64,000 nucleotides of DNA, taken from assembly GCF_900105115.1 (NCBI RefSeq), contig NZ_FNRV01000001.1, forward strand, positions 6,412,038 to 6,476,037, written 5' to 3'. A program made the translations under genes and the position numbers. Positions 33,323-42,547 of the stretch are shown piece after piece. The notes beneath the pieces are model-generated. The model did no database searches. It was not told the origin of the DNA and saw only the letters and a list, made by a program, of their open reading frames with translations. Position 1 is the first letter of the stretch, and every line of letters starts with the position of its first letter. The DNA is from Pseudomonas mohnii (GTDB lineage: Bacteria > Pseudomonadota > Gammaproteobacteria > Pseudomonadales > Pseudomonadaceae).

Positions 33323-35598
33323 GCTATAGCATCGCGGTGCGGGCGCTGTGTGAGTTCACCGCCAAGGTCGGTGATCTCGACCTGCGCTTCACGCCGTCGC
33401 CGACCGCGCTGGAAGGCATCGTCGGTCATCGCACCGTGGCATCCCGGCGCAACGAGGGCTACCAGAGTGAAGTCGCGCTCGCAGGGCAATATCAGAACCT
33501 GACCGTCAAGGGCAGGGCGGATGGCTACGACCCCGGGCAAAACTGCCTCGAAGAAGTCAAAACCTACCGTGGCGACTTGAGCAAGCAACCCGCCAACCAC
33601 CGTCAACTGCACTGGGCCCAGGCGAAAGTCTACGGCTGGTTGATGTGCTGCAAGCTCGACCTTGAGCAGATCAACCTGGCGCTGGTGTACTTCGACATCG
33701 TCAGCGAAAAGGAAACCTGTCTGCTCGAAGCGTTCAGCGCCGCACAGCTGAAGCCGTTCTTCGAGGAACATTGCGAACGGTTCCTGCACTGGGCCGAGCA
33801 GGAAATGACTCATCGCGAGGCGCGCAATCGGGCGGCGCAGCAGCTGGCGTTCCCCCATGCCGGTTTTCGACCGGGCCAGCGTCATCTGGCCGAGTCGGTG
33901 TTCAAGGCGGTGAGCACGGGCCGCTGCCTGATGGCCCAGGCGCCGACGGGGATTGGCAAGACAGTCGGTACGCTGTTTCCAATGCTCAAGGCCCTGGCAC
34001 CCCAACAACTGGACAAGGTGTTTTTTCTGACGGCGAAAACGCCGGGGCGCAAACTGGCTCTGGACGCCGCCCAGGTGATCCTCGACAGCGCCGATGCGCC
34101 ACCCTTGCGGGTGCTGGAAATGGTCGCCCGGGACAAGGCCTGCGAACACCCGGACAAGGCCTGCCACGGTGAGTCCTGCCCGTTGGCCCAGGGCTTCTAT
34201 GACCGTTTGCCGGCGGCACGCCAGGCCGCCAGCGGGCTCAACCTGTTGAATCAGGGCGCCTTGCGTCAGGTTGCGTTGGAACACATGGTCTGCCCGTATT
34301 ACCTGAGCCAGGAAATGGCCCGCTGGGCGGACGTGGTGGTTGCGGACTACAACTATTACTTCGATTTCAGCGCCTTGCTGTTCGGCCTGGCCCAGGCCAA
34401 CCACTGGACTGTCGCGGTGCTGGTGGACGAAGCGCACAACCTGGTGGAGCGTGGCCGTCAGATGTATAGCGCCAGCCTCGATCAATCGACCCTCAACGGC
34501 GTACGAAAAACCGCGCCCGAAGCGCTGAAAAAACCGCTACAACGGGTCAATCGTGAATGGAACGCCCTGCATAACCTGCAATCGGGCGCCTACCAGGCCT
34601 ATGACAAGGCCCCGGAAAAATTGCTCCAGGCGTTGTCATCCTGCGGTGCCAGCATCGGTGATTACCTGAACGATCACCCGCAAGGGCTGGACAGTGCGTT
34701 ACAGAGTTTCTACTTCGAGATGCTGCAGTTCTGCCGAGTGGCCGAACTCTTCGATGAACAGTTTCTGTTCGACATCAGCAAGCGCGACCTCGACCGCAAA
34801 CGATGTCTTTCGCAACTGTGCCTGCGTAACGTGGTGCCCGCCGGTTTCATCGGGCCACGCCTGACCGCCGCACGCACCACCGTGCTGTTTTCCGCGACGC
34901 TCAGCCCTCGCCACTATTACGCCGATCTATTGGGCACACCGGCCAACACCGTGTGCATCGACGTCGAATCGCCGTTTCATGCCGACCAGTTGCAAGTGCA
35001 CATCGTCAATCAGATCTCCACGCGGTTCGTGCATCGGGAAGCCTCGCTGGCGCCGATAGTCGAGCTGATCGCCAACCAGTTCACCCAGCGTCCCGGCAAT
35101 TACCTGGCGTTCTTCAGCAGTTTCGACTATTTGCAGCAAGTGGCGCAGTTGTTGGCCGAGCGGCACCCGCAGATCAAATTGTGGTCACAATCCCGAGGCA
35201 TGGGCGAGGCACAACGCCAGGACTTCCTCGACAGATTCACCGAAGACGGCGAGGGTGTCGGCTTTGCGGTACTCGGCGGTGCGTTCGGCGAAGGCATCGA
35301 TTTGCCCGGCGCGCGGTTGATTGGTGCGTTCATCGCCACCCTGGGGCTGGCACAACTGAACCCGGTCAACGAGCAATTGAAACAGCGCATGGCCGCGATT
35401 TTCGGCGCTGGCTACGATTACACCTACCTCTTTCCCGGCGTGCAGAAAGTGGTTCAGGCCGCGGGACGAGTGATCCGCAACGAGCAGGATGAAGGGGTGG
35501 TGATGTTGATCGATGACCGTTTTGGCGAGCATAAGGTCAGGCAATTACTGCCGCGCTGGTGGTCGATTGCCCCAACGAATTTGCGTTCTGCGCCGTAG
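33319..35598 (+). CDS. Cas4-like nuclease/XPD-DinG-type Fe-S helicase fusion
   Basis: The protein is 759 aa. Residues about 50-165 resemble a Cas4/RecB PD-(D/E)XK nuclease: KGRADGYD, then LEEVKTYRG, then HWAQAKVYGWL. An XPD/DinG helicase follows: Walker A APTGIGKTVG, four Cys for a [4Fe-4S] cluster (KACEH ... KACHGESCP ... MVCPYYLSQE), the DEAH box VDEAHNL, and C-terminal GEGIDLPG and QAAGRVIRNEQDEG. It is therefore probably a 5'-3' helicase with an end-processing nuclease. The TTG at 33319 overlaps the FAN1 stop codon with GGAG about 8 bases ahead; an in-frame ATG at 33301 is the alternative. Confidence 0.88.
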   Translation: MSYSIAVRALCEFTAKVGDLDLRFTPSPTALEGIVGHRTVASRRNEGYQSEVALAGQYQNLTVKGRADGYDPGQNCLEEVKTYRGDLSKQPANHRQLHWAQAKVYGWLMCCKLDLEQINLALVYFDIVSEKETCLLEAFSAAQLKPFFEEHCERFLHWAEQEMTHREARNRAAQQLAFPHAGFRPGQRHLAESVFKAVSTGRCLMAQAPTGIGKTVGTLFPMLKALAPQQLDKVFFLTAKTPGRKLALDAAQVILDSADAPPLRVLEMVARDKACEHPDKACHGESCPLAQGFYDRLPAARQAASGLNLLNQGALRQVALEHMVCPYYLSQEMARWADVVVADYNYYFDFSALLFGLAQANHWTVAVLVDEAHNLVERGRQMYSASLDQSTLNGVRKTAPEALKKPLQRVNREWNALHNLQSGAYQAYDKAPEKLLQALSSCGASIGDYLNDHPQGLDSALQSFYFEMLQFCRVAELFDEQFLFDISKRDLDRKRCLSQLCLRNVVPAGFIGPRLTAARTTVLFSATLSPRHYYADLLGTPANTVCIDVESPFHADQLQVHIVNQISTRFVHREASLAPIVELIANQFTQRPGNYLAFFSSFDYLQQVAQLLAERHPQIKLWSQSRGMGEAQRQDFLDRFTEDGEGVGFAVLGGAFGEGIDLPGARLIGAFIATLGLAQLNPVNEQLKQRMAAIFGAGYDYTYLFPGVQKVVQAAGRVIRNEQDEGVVMLIDDRFGEHKVRQLLPRWWSIAPTNLRSAP

Positions 35599-35723
35599 GA
35601 GTTTTTACGTTAAATAACAAATACATACCTTGATTAAAACAACGATTTGAATAATTGGGGCCAGCACGCTTTATTGGAAGGGCTGGATATCACAACTCAA
35701 TTCTTTGATAAGGAAATCAAGGT

Positions 35724-36626
35724 ATGTCAGATGTACCGAAATACAGTTACTCCTCAGACGACGTGATCAAGGCGTTCGACGAGATCTACCCGACGCTCTT
35801 TGCCGACAAAACTGCTGAAACCATCCCGAAGTTGCTGATCACCGCCGGAGTGGAGGGCTCGGGCAAGACTTACCTGCTGGAAAAGAGCTTGCTGCCATCC
35901 GGGAATTACGGGAACTACATTCGACTGTATCTGCCCGAATATCGAAAAAAACACCCGCGTTACGACGACATGATCGAGTTAGGCGTTTTGCACGCCTACG
36001 AACATTCAGAAGCGTTTGCCAGGGAGCTTGGTTCGAAAATCTTCGCCAACGCGCTTTCTTATGGATACAACATCATCATGGAGTGCGCGTTCGATGACAT
36101 CGGTTTTGCCGGATTGGCAAAATTTGTTCCTGGTTATCAACTCGAAGTCCATGTCGTGGGTTGTAATCACGCGTTCGCCCATCTGTCCAGCATCAAAAGA
36201 GCATTCTCCAGCCTGCAAAAGCAGGAGATGGAGCGGTTTGTCAGCTATTCGAGACTCGAGTCGAGCATCAGTAACGCCCCGGCGGTTCTCGTTGCGTTCG
36301 AGTTCATCGCAAAGACGGTAAGTGGCTCGCAGATCTTCTTGTACGAGCGTGGCCTGGGAACACTGAGCGAACGGGTACTGCGTGCTCACAGCCGCTATAC
36401 CCTGGACGCAAACGGGAACCTGAACGAAGCTTCAACGTTGCAGCCATATGTGTACAGCGCCTATGACACAATCCTCAGGAGGTCCGTCTATTCGATGGAG
36501 GAGCGTGACGAGATGGTCAAGGAATGTCATCTACAGCTGCTTAAAACCAGCCAATATGACAAACAGGTTCCTGATTTCGTCTACAACGACCTTTATTCCT
36601 ATATCACCAAATACGTCTATCGCTAA
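35724..36626 (+). CDS. Zeta-toxin-like P-loop kinase, without a visible antitoxin
   Basis: The protein is 300 aa. Walker A GVEGSGKT is at residues 42-49, followed by LPEYRKKHPRYDDM, which corresponds to the zeta/PezT substrate loop, and then IIMECAFDD. Zeta toxins phosphorylate UDP-N-acetylglucosamine and poison cell-wall synthesis. The Asp that normally precedes the (F/Y)R of the substrate loop appears to be replaced (LPEYR), so activity may differ. The C-terminal 100 residues are helical and unassigned. There is no small antitoxin frame on either side. A strong AAGGAAATCAAGG precedes the ATG. The upstream 124 bp are AT-rich, hinting at transfer. Confidence 0.75.
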   Translation: MSDVPKYSYSSDDVIKAFDEIYPTLFADKTAETIPKLLITAGVEGSGKTYLLEKSLLPSGNYGNYIRLYLPEYRKKHPRYDDMIELGVLHAYEHSEAFARELGSKIFANALSYGYNIIMECAFDDIGFAGLAKFVPGYQLEVHVVGCNHAFAHLSSIKRAFSSLQKQEMERFVSYSRLESSISNAPAVLVAFEFIAKTVSGSQIFLYERGLGTLSERVLRAHSRYTLDANGNLNEASTLQPYVYSAYDTILRRSVYSMEERDEMVKECHLQLLKTSQYDKQVPDFVYNDLYSYITKYVYR

Positions 36627-36723
36627 GCCGGGATTGCAGGCTTTGAAGCAAACTGCCGGAATCATGGCTTTCCAAATGCGGTTTGTCTCATACTCCAGAA
36701 ATCAATGATGATGCGAGAACTCA

Positions 36724-38643
36724 ATGAGCGAGGATCGAAGCAGGCCGAATGCCGTTGAGGACAAGCGTTTTCGCCTCTTGATCGATGCGGTGATTGACTA
36801 CGCGATCTACATGATTGACCCCGACGGCATCATCACCAGCTGGAACGCTGGCGCCAAGCGTTTCAAGGGGTATGAGGAGGCGGAAATTCTCGGCCAGCAT
36901 TTCTCGCGTTTCTACACCAATGAGGACCGCCGTGCCGGTTTGCCCCAACGGGCGCTGGACACGGCGATTCACGAAGGGCGATTCGAAGGCGAAGGCTGGC
37001 GCGTACGCAAGGACGGCACGCACTTCTGGTCCCACGTGGTGATTGATCCGATTATCGACCCTTCGGGAAAATTGCTGGGATTTGCCAAGATCACCCGTGA
37101 TTTGACCGATCGTAAAATGGCCGAAGAAGTCCTCAAGCAGAGTGAGCAGCAGTTTCGCTTGCTGGTGCAAAGCGTCACGGATTACGCCATCTACATGCTC
37201 GCTGCGGATGGACGCGTGACCAACTGGAATCTTGGTGCGCAGCGCATCAAGGGCTATTTGCCCCAGGAAGTGATCGGCGAGCATTTCTCGATGTTCTATA
37301 CCCCGCAAGACCGCGAGGCGGGTGAGCCGCAGCGAACGCTGGATACGGCGACCCGTGAAGGGCGATTCGAAAGCAAGGGCTGGCGTGTGCGCAAGGACGG
37401 TACGCAGTTCCTTGCGCATGTCGTGGTCGATCCGATCCGGGGCGACACCGGCACCTTGCTCGGATTCGCCAAGATCACCCGCGACATCACCGAAGCGACC
37501 CAGGCCCAGCAGACGCTGGAGCAAACCCGCGAAGCCTTGTTCCAGGCGCAGAAAATGCAGGCCATCGGCCAACTCAGCGGCGGGATCGCCCACGACTTCA
37601 ATAATTTGCTGACCGTCATTCTCGGCAATCTGGAAATCGTCCGCAAACGTCTGGCGGATGACCCAAAAATCGTGCGTTTGCTCGACAACGCCACCCAGGG
37701 AGCCTTGCGCGGTGTTTCCCTCACCCAGCGCATGCTGGCTTTTGCACGGCGCCAGGAGCTGAAGTCCGAACCGGTCGATATACCGGCCCTGGTGCAGGGA
37801 ATCTCTGGGCTGTTGCGCAGTTCGTTGGGACCTTCAGTGGTATTGGAAACGCGTTTTCCCGCGGATGTCGAACCGGTGATGGCCGACGTCAACCAACTTG
37901 AACTGGCCTTGTTGAATCTGGCCACCAACGCCCGTGACGCCATGCCCCATGGCGGCAAAATCGTCATCAGCACGCGAAGCGAAGAGTTTCAGAAGGGCGA
38001 CCGCCCGGCACTGGTTGCTGGCCGTTATGTGTGCCTGAGTGTCAGCGACACCGGGGAGGGGATGGATGAGGCGACGCTGGCGTCGGCGATGGACCCGTTC
38101 TTCACCACCAAAGGACTGGGCAAAGGCACCGGGTTGGGGTTGTCGATGGTCCACGGCTTTATCGCGCAATTGGGCGGACGGTTCGTACTCAAGAGCCAGA
38201 AAAACCAGGGCACCACGGCGGAACTGTGGTTGCCCGTCGCTACCGAGTGCACGGCTGCGCTCGTTGCCGACGAACCCGTGGCACCGGATGTGCCTCGCCT
38301 GTGCGTCCTGGTGGTTGATGACGACAGCCTGGTGCTGACCAGTACCTGTCTGTTGCTGGAAGACCTTGGTCATCGAGTCGTCAGCGCAACATCCGCTTTC
38401 CATGCACTGGAAATATTTGTCGGGCAACAGGACATTGACCTGGTGATCACCGACATGGCCATGCCGCAAATGAATGGTGCGCAACTGGCGGATGCGATCC
38501 GCATACTGAACCCCACCGTACCGATTATTCTGGCCACCGGTTATGCCGAGCGACTGGAAGGCTTCGCCGCCAAACTGCCGAGGCTGCCGAAACCCTTTAC
38601 TCAACTCAGCCTGGTGGAAGTGATTGCTTCGGCGATGAAGTGA
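36724..38643 (+). CDS. Soluble hybrid sensor histidine kinase (PAS-PAS-HisKA-HATPase-REC)
   Basis: The protein is 639 aa with no membrane helix. Two PAS domains (residues about 15-135 and 145-260) are clearly internal duplicates, sharing WNAGAKRFKGY/WNLGAQRIKGY and GWRVRKDGT. A HisKA domain with the phospho-acceptor His in SGGIAHDFNNLLTV (about 288) comes next, then the HATPase with TNARDAM and TGLGLSMVHGF. The C-terminal receiver has the Asp pair in LVVDDDS and phospho-Asp in VITDMAMPQMNG (about 577). The cytosolic PAS pair suggests a redox, gas or small-molecule signal. No output regulator is adjacent. Its 3' end overlaps the convergent antiporter by 38 bp. Confidence 0.9.
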   Translation: MSEDRSRPNAVEDKRFRLLIDAVIDYAIYMIDPDGIITSWNAGAKRFKGYEEAEILGQHFSRFYTNEDRRAGLPQRALDTAIHEGRFEGEGWRVRKDGTHFWSHVVIDPIIDPSGKLLGFAKITRDLTDRKMAEEVLKQSEQQFRLLVQSVTDYAIYMLAADGRVTNWNLGAQRIKGYLPQEVIGEHFSMFYTPQDREAGEPQRTLDTATREGRFESKGWRVRKDGTQFLAHVVVDPIRGDTGTLLGFAKITRDITEATQAQQTLEQTREALFQAQKMQAIGQLSGGIAHDFNNLLTVILGNLEIVRKRLADDPKIVRLLDNATQGALRGVSLTQRMLAFARRQELKSEPVDIPALVQGISGLLRSSLGPSVVLETRFPADVEPVMADVNQLELALLNLATNARDAMPHGGKIVISTRSEEFQKGDRPALVAGRYVCLSVSDTGEGMDEATLASAMDPFFTTKGLGKGTGLGLSMVHGFIAQLGGRFVLKSQKNQGTTAELWLPVATECTAALVADEPVAPDVPRLCVLVVDDDSLVLTSTCLLLEDLGHRVVSATSAFHALEIFVGQQDIDLVITDMAMPQMNGAQLADAIRILNPTVPIILATGYAERLEGFAAKLPRLPKPFTQLSLVEVIASAMK

Positions 38644-39985
38644 GCGACCGGGTGTACTGCTCATAACGCGCCAACAGCGGTTGCGTGCTGATGCCGTGCA
38701 GCACAATGCTCAGGGCCACCACCGACAGGGTCAGATCCGTGCACAGGGTGGCGACTGACGCGCCGAGGCCATGGTTCAAGGCATAGAACAGGTAGTAAAA
38801 GCTGCCGATGCCGCGAATGCCGAACCAGCCCACCAACATTCGTTGCCGGACGCTGAGCAAAGTGCCCCAGGGCATCAGCCCGACACTCAGCGGGCGAATC
38901 ACGCAGAACAGCATTAGCGCGACCACCAGCGCACGCCAGTCCCAGTGCCCCACCAGCACCACGCCGAGCAAGGTCACCAGAAACACTTCCATGGCCCGTT
39001 CGACCAGGCTGCCAAACGACAGCATGTCGCCGATCATGATTCCGGCCGCTACCTGCGTGTCTTCCAGATGTTCCACATCGCCGTGCACGGCGGCGTCCGG
39101 TTCGACGTTCTGATGACCGACCACCGGTTGCACCAGATGCTCGGCCGGTGTCCGTGAATCACCCGCTGATTGGACTTCGGCCCGGCGCAATCCCAGCCCC
39201 GCGGCAAATACCGAGAGAAAGCCATAGCCGTGCACCGATTCCGCCGCGACATACGCCAGTGCAATCAGGGCGAAGGTCAGGTAGTCATTGGGCGAGAGGG
39301 TGCTATCGGCATTGCGGATGCGCATGGACAGGGTCAGACGCCCGATACCACGGCCCATGCCGTAGCCGATCAGCAAGCCGGCGGGCACGGCCCATAGCAG
39401 CCGCTTGAGTGCCCAGTCATCGAGCCAGGCGCCAGACGATCCGCCACCGTGTTGCAGAAACAGCAAGCCCAGAATCACAAACGGGAAGGCGATACCGTCA
39501 TTCAGGCCGGCCTCGCCGGACAGCCCGAACCGCACCGGGTCGGAATCCTTGGCATCGTTGACCTGCACCAGCGAGGCCAACACCGGATCGGTCGGGGCCA
39601 GGATGGCGCCAATCAGCAGTGAGGCTCCCCAGGGCAGCGCGAAGGCAAAATGCAGAAGCAGACAGACGCCGGTAATGCTCAGCAGCATCACCGGTCCCGC
39701 CAGCCCGAAGGCCACGCGCCACTTGCGGTCGCTGAGTGGCAAGCGAAGCTTGAGCCCGCAGACAAACAACGAAAAAAGCACCGCGACTTCCGTCAGGTGC
39801 TCCATCCAGTCAGCAGCGTCCTTGATATCCAGCCGCAGCCAACCCAGGCCGGCCGGGCCGATACCCACCCCCAGCAGCAGGCACACCGCCGAGGTGGTCA
39901 CCGGCATCCAGCGCAGGTAGGACGAGGCGAGTGCCAATACCAGCAGCACGGCACCCAGCACGGCGACCCAGGCAATGAAGCTCAT
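38606..39985 (-). CDS. Cation/proton antiporter (CPA1, NhaP-like)
   Basis: This 459-aa inner-membrane protein has about 12 helices. The ion-site motif is seen in GAILAPTDPVLASLV, and SGEAGLNDGIAFPFVILGL is the second conserved signature of sodium/proton exchangers. A cytoplasmic loop rich in His, Glu and Asp (residues about 285-315) precedes the last helices. It probably exchanges Na+ or K+ for protons in pH and salt homeostasis. The C-terminal 38 bp overlap tail-to-tail with the hybrid kinase gene. Confidence 0.88.
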   Translation of the reverse strand: MSFIAWVAVLGAVLLVLALASSYLRWMPVTTSAVCLLLGVGIGPAGLGWLRLDIKDAADWMEHLTEVAVLFSLFVCGLKLRLPLSDRKWRVAFGLAGPVMLLSITGVCLLLHFAFALPWGASLLIGAILAPTDPVLASLVQVNDAKDSDPVRFGLSGEAGLNDGIAFPFVILGLLFLQHGGGSSGAWLDDWALKRLLWAVPAGLLIGYGMGRGIGRLTLSMRIRNADSTLSPNDYLTFALIALAYVAAESVHGYGFLSVFAAGLGLRRAEVQSAGDSRTPAEHLVQPVVGHQNVEPDAAVHGDVEHLEDTQVAAGIMIGDMLSFGSLVERAMEVFLVTLLGVVLVGHWDWRALVVALMLFCVIRPLSVGLMPWGTLLSVRQRMLVGWFGIRGIGSFYYLFYALNHGLGASVATLCTDLTLSVVALSIVLHGISTQPLLARYEQYTRSLTSSPKQSLPPG

Positions 39986-40021
39986 AGCCTCGGGGCATCA
40001 GGTGCGGACATGGCGACCTCC

Positions 40022-40051
40022 AAAAATCAAAGGCCCGTCAGTGCAGGGCCT
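40022..40051 (-). terminator. Rho-independent terminator after the short-chain dehydrogenase gene
   Basis: On the minus strand AGGCCC-tgcactgac-GGGCCT is followed by a T-rich run (TTGATTTTT). It lies about 60 bp after the dehydrogenase stop at 40109. Confidence 0.7.
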
Positions 40052-40108
40052 ATGAAGGGTGGAGCACCAGAGTGGTCGGCAGGTTCAATCTTTGCGTCAC
40101 CCGATTCG

Positions 40109-40969
40109 TCAAAGAATCGGCTTGCCGCCCGTCACGCCAAAGCGCTGGCCGCTGATGTAGCTGCCTTCGTCCGAGGCCAGCAGCACATAGATCGGCGCCA
40201 CTTCGACCGGTTGACCGGGTCGACCGAGCGGGGTGTTGGCGCCGAAGTGCTGCACCGTTTCTTCCGGCATGGTCGAGACGATCAGCGGCGTCCAGATCGG
40301 CCCCGGCGCCACGCTGTTCACGCGGATGTTCCTCGGTCCGAGCATCTGCGCCAGGCCGGCGGTGAAGTTGGCGATTGCCCCTTTGGTCGTGGCGTAGGCG
40401 AGCAGGGTGGGGTTGGGCATGTCGGAGTTGACTGAACTGGTGTTAATGATCGAACTGCCGGGTTTCATGTGCTTCAACGCCGCCTGACAAATCCTGAACA
40501 TCGCGGTGATGTTGACGTCGAAGGTCATCAACCACTCTTCGTCGGGGATTTCTTCGAGGGTTTCGTGGGTCATCTGAAACGCAGCGTTGTTGACTAGCAC
40601 ATCGATGCGGCCGAAACGCTCAACGGTTTTCTCCACCAGCGCTCGGCAATGCACCTTGCGCGCAAGATCGCCCGGTAACAGCAGGCATTGGCGCCCGGCC
40701 TGTTCGATCCAGCGTGCGGTTTCTTCGGCGTCTTCCTGCTCATCCAGATACGCAACGGCCACATCGGCGCCTTCACGAGCGAAGGCGATCGCCACGGCTC
40801 GGCCAATTCCGCTGTCACCACCGGTAATCAAGGCGATCTTGCCCTGCAGACGACCCGAACCCTTGTAGCTTTGCTCGCCACAGTCGGGATAGGGGTCCAT
40901 TTTGCGCTGGGAGCCAGGGACGGGTTGCTGTTGTTTGGGGAAGGGTGGTTTTGGGTAGGTGGCCATCAT
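40109..40969 (-). CDS. Short-chain dehydrogenase/reductase (SDR family, stress type)
   Basis: This 286-aa cytoplasmic NAD(P)-dependent oxidoreductase starts with a Pro-rich leader (PKPPFPKQQQPVPGSQRKMDPYPD), characteristic of the YghA/general-stress SDR group. Cofactor motif ALITGGDSGIGRA is at about residues 46-58, NNAAFQ at about 126, and the active site shows Ser (NTSSVNS), Tyr and Lys (YATTKGA). The substrate is unknown; relatives are osmotic- or oxidative-stress proteins. TTG, ATG and ATG follow in tandem at 40972-40966; ATG 40969 or 40966 is preferred, with GGAG at 40975-40978. Confidence 0.9.
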   Translation of the reverse strand: MMATYPKPPFPKQQQPVPGSQRKMDPYPDCGEQSYKGSGRLQGKIALITGGDSGIGRAVAIAFAREGADVAVAYLDEQEDAEETARWIEQAGRQCLLLPGDLARKVHCRALVEKTVERFGRIDVLVNNAAFQMTHETLEEIPDEEWLMTFDVNITAMFRICQAALKHMKPGSSIINTSSVNSDMPNPTLLAYATTKGAIANFTAGLAQMLGPRNIRVNSVAPGPIWTPLIVSTMPEETVQHFGANTPLGRPGQPVEVAPIYVLLASDEGSYISGQRFGVTGGKPIL

Positions 40970-41074
40970 CAATCTCCGATCTCAAGGCTGGGAGTCAAAG
41001 GGTTGACCCCGGTGTTTTGCGCTGAGTTCGGTTGGATTTCAGATCGGATACAACGGATGGAAACGACGCAATCC

Positions 41075-41300
41075 TTGAGCCGGCTTGCCGGCGAAGGACT
41101 TGAGCGCGCCGTGTTTATCCATCACTCGCGAGTTATCGTTCACGACCATCGCTGGCAAGCCAGCTCCTACGGGGGAGCGTGTCGGTCATGCAATACCCGT
41201 AGGAGCCAGCCTGCTGGCGATGGTCTCCAGTGCGCAGCGTTCAGTCTGGTTACACGCGTTATCGTTCACGTCCATCGCGAGCAAGCTCGCTCCTGCAATG
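41075..41300. repeat. Cluster of Pseudomonas REP elements
   Basis: The gap between the SDR and PatB genes holds several REP palindromes. There is a degenerate one at 41077-41097 (AGCCGGCTTGCCGGCGAAGG), CCATCGCTGGCAAGCCAGCTCC at 41147-41168, its inverted partner GTAGGAGCCAGCCTGCTGGCG at 41200-41220, and TCCATCGCGAGCAAGCTCGC at 41270-41289. The phrase GTTATCGTTCACG-N-CCATCGC occurs twice (41132 and 41259), so the arrangement includes a direct duplication as well. No gene is supported here. Confidence 0.85.
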
Positions 41301-41337
41301 GGTCGTGCCCAGGTACGCGATTCCTGTGGAGCCGGTA

Positions 41338-42492
41338 TCAGGCGTGGAGGTTGCGCAAACTGCGTTCCATCCGCGCGATGCCTTCTTCCAGCAACGAGCG
41401 CGGGCAGCCGAAGTTAAGGCGCACGAACTGTTGGCAGTCATCGCCGAAGTCCAGGCCGGCGCTCAAACCGACTTTGGCCTGTTCGAGGAAAAACTGCTGC
41501 GGGTTGTCCAGTCCCAGCGCCGAGCAGTCGAGCCAGGCCAGGTAGGTGCTTTGCGGCACGTTCATGCTGATGCCCGGCAGGCGGCTGCGCACGGCCTCGA
41601 CCAGGTAATCACGGTTGCCTTGCAGGTAGGCCTTGAGTTCGTTCAGCCAGGGCGCGGCTTCACTATAAGCGACGCGGGTGGCTTCCAGGCCCAGGGGGTT
41701 GACGCTGTCGACCATACCGCAACGGGCCTGGTTGACGCGCTCGCGCAGGTGACGGTCCTGAATGATCATGAACGAGGTTTTCAGCCCGGCGATGTTGTAG
41801 GCCTTGCTGGCCGACATCAGGGTGATGGTGCGCTGGGCGACTTGCGGGCCCAATGTCGCCATCGGAATGTGCTGGCGACCGTCGAAACACAGCTCGGCAT
41901 GGATTTCGTCGGAGATGATCCAGGCGTCGTGCTCCAGGCAGATATCTGCAATGGCCTGCAGCTCGGCACGCGGGAAGGCTTTGCCCAGCGGGTTGTGCGG
42001 GTTGCTCAACAGCAGCGCGCCGCCACCTTGCAGCGACTGGCTCAAGGTCGCCAGCGGCGTGGTGTAGGTGCCGTCAGGCTGCGCCTCGAAGCCCAGTTCG
42101 ACCTTGTTCAGCCCCCAGTGGCCCGGGGCATGGCGCAGCGGCGGGTAGTTCGGCACCTGCACCACGACATTCTGTTGCGGTTGTACCAGCGCCTTCAGCG
42201 CCATGTTGAAGCCCGACTCGACGCCCGGCAGAAAAATCAGTTCCTGCGGCTCCACGCGCCAGGCGTACTTGTTCCACAGATCGGCAACAATGGCTTCGCG
42301 CAAGTCGTCCGAGGCCACGCTATAACCGACCATCGGGTGTTCCATGCGTTTTTGCAGGGCCTGGATGATCACCGGCGGCGCGGCGAAATCCATGTCGGCG
42401 ACCCACATCGGCAACACGTCGGCCGGGTAGCGGCTCCATTTGGTACTGCCGGTGTTGTGGCGGTCGAACACCTGATCAAAATCGAAAGTCAT
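41338..42492 (-). CDS. PatB/MalY-type PLP-dependent C-S lyase
   Basis: This 384-aa fold-type I aminotransferase-like enzyme splits C-S bonds of cystathionine or cysteine conjugates, giving thiols, pyruvate and ammonia. The N-terminus FDFDQVFDRHNTGSTKW and VLPMWVADMDFAAPP are diagnostic for the PatB/MalY group. LLLSNPHNPLGKAFPRAEL and IISDEIHAELCF hold the cofactor-binding Asn and Asp, and SASKAYNIAGLKTSFM carries the PLP Lys. RLNFGCPRS near the end binds the carboxylate. The ATG at 42492 is chosen because the upstream frame lies within a REPIN. It is a monocistronic gene. Confidence 0.92.
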   Translation of the reverse strand: MTFDFDQVFDRHNTGSTKWSRYPADVLPMWVADMDFAAPPVIIQALQKRMEHPMVGYSVASDDLREAIVADLWNKYAWRVEPQELIFLPGVESGFNMALKALVQPQQNVVVQVPNYPPLRHAPGHWGLNKVELGFEAQPDGTYTTPLATLSQSLQGGGALLLSNPHNPLGKAFPRAELQAIADICLEHDAWIISDEIHAELCFDGRQHIPMATLGPQVAQRTITLMSASKAYNIAGLKTSFMIIQDRHLRERVNQARCGMVDSVNPLGLEATRVAYSEAAPWLNELKAYLQGNRDYLVEAVRSRLPGISMNVPQSTYLAWLDCSALGLDNPQQFFLEQAKVGLSAGLDFGDDCQQFVRLNFGCPRSLLEEGIARMERSLRNLHA

Positions 42493-42547
42493 GCGGGGTC
42501 TCGTGAAGGCTGGGTTGGATATGGCGCCATGATAAGCGCCAAGCCCC

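Noticed and set aside
35599..35723. An antitoxin gene upstream of the zeta-like kinase
   Set aside because: The 125-bp gap is AT-rich but holds no open frame of useful length with a start and Shine-Dalgarno other than that of the kinase itself.
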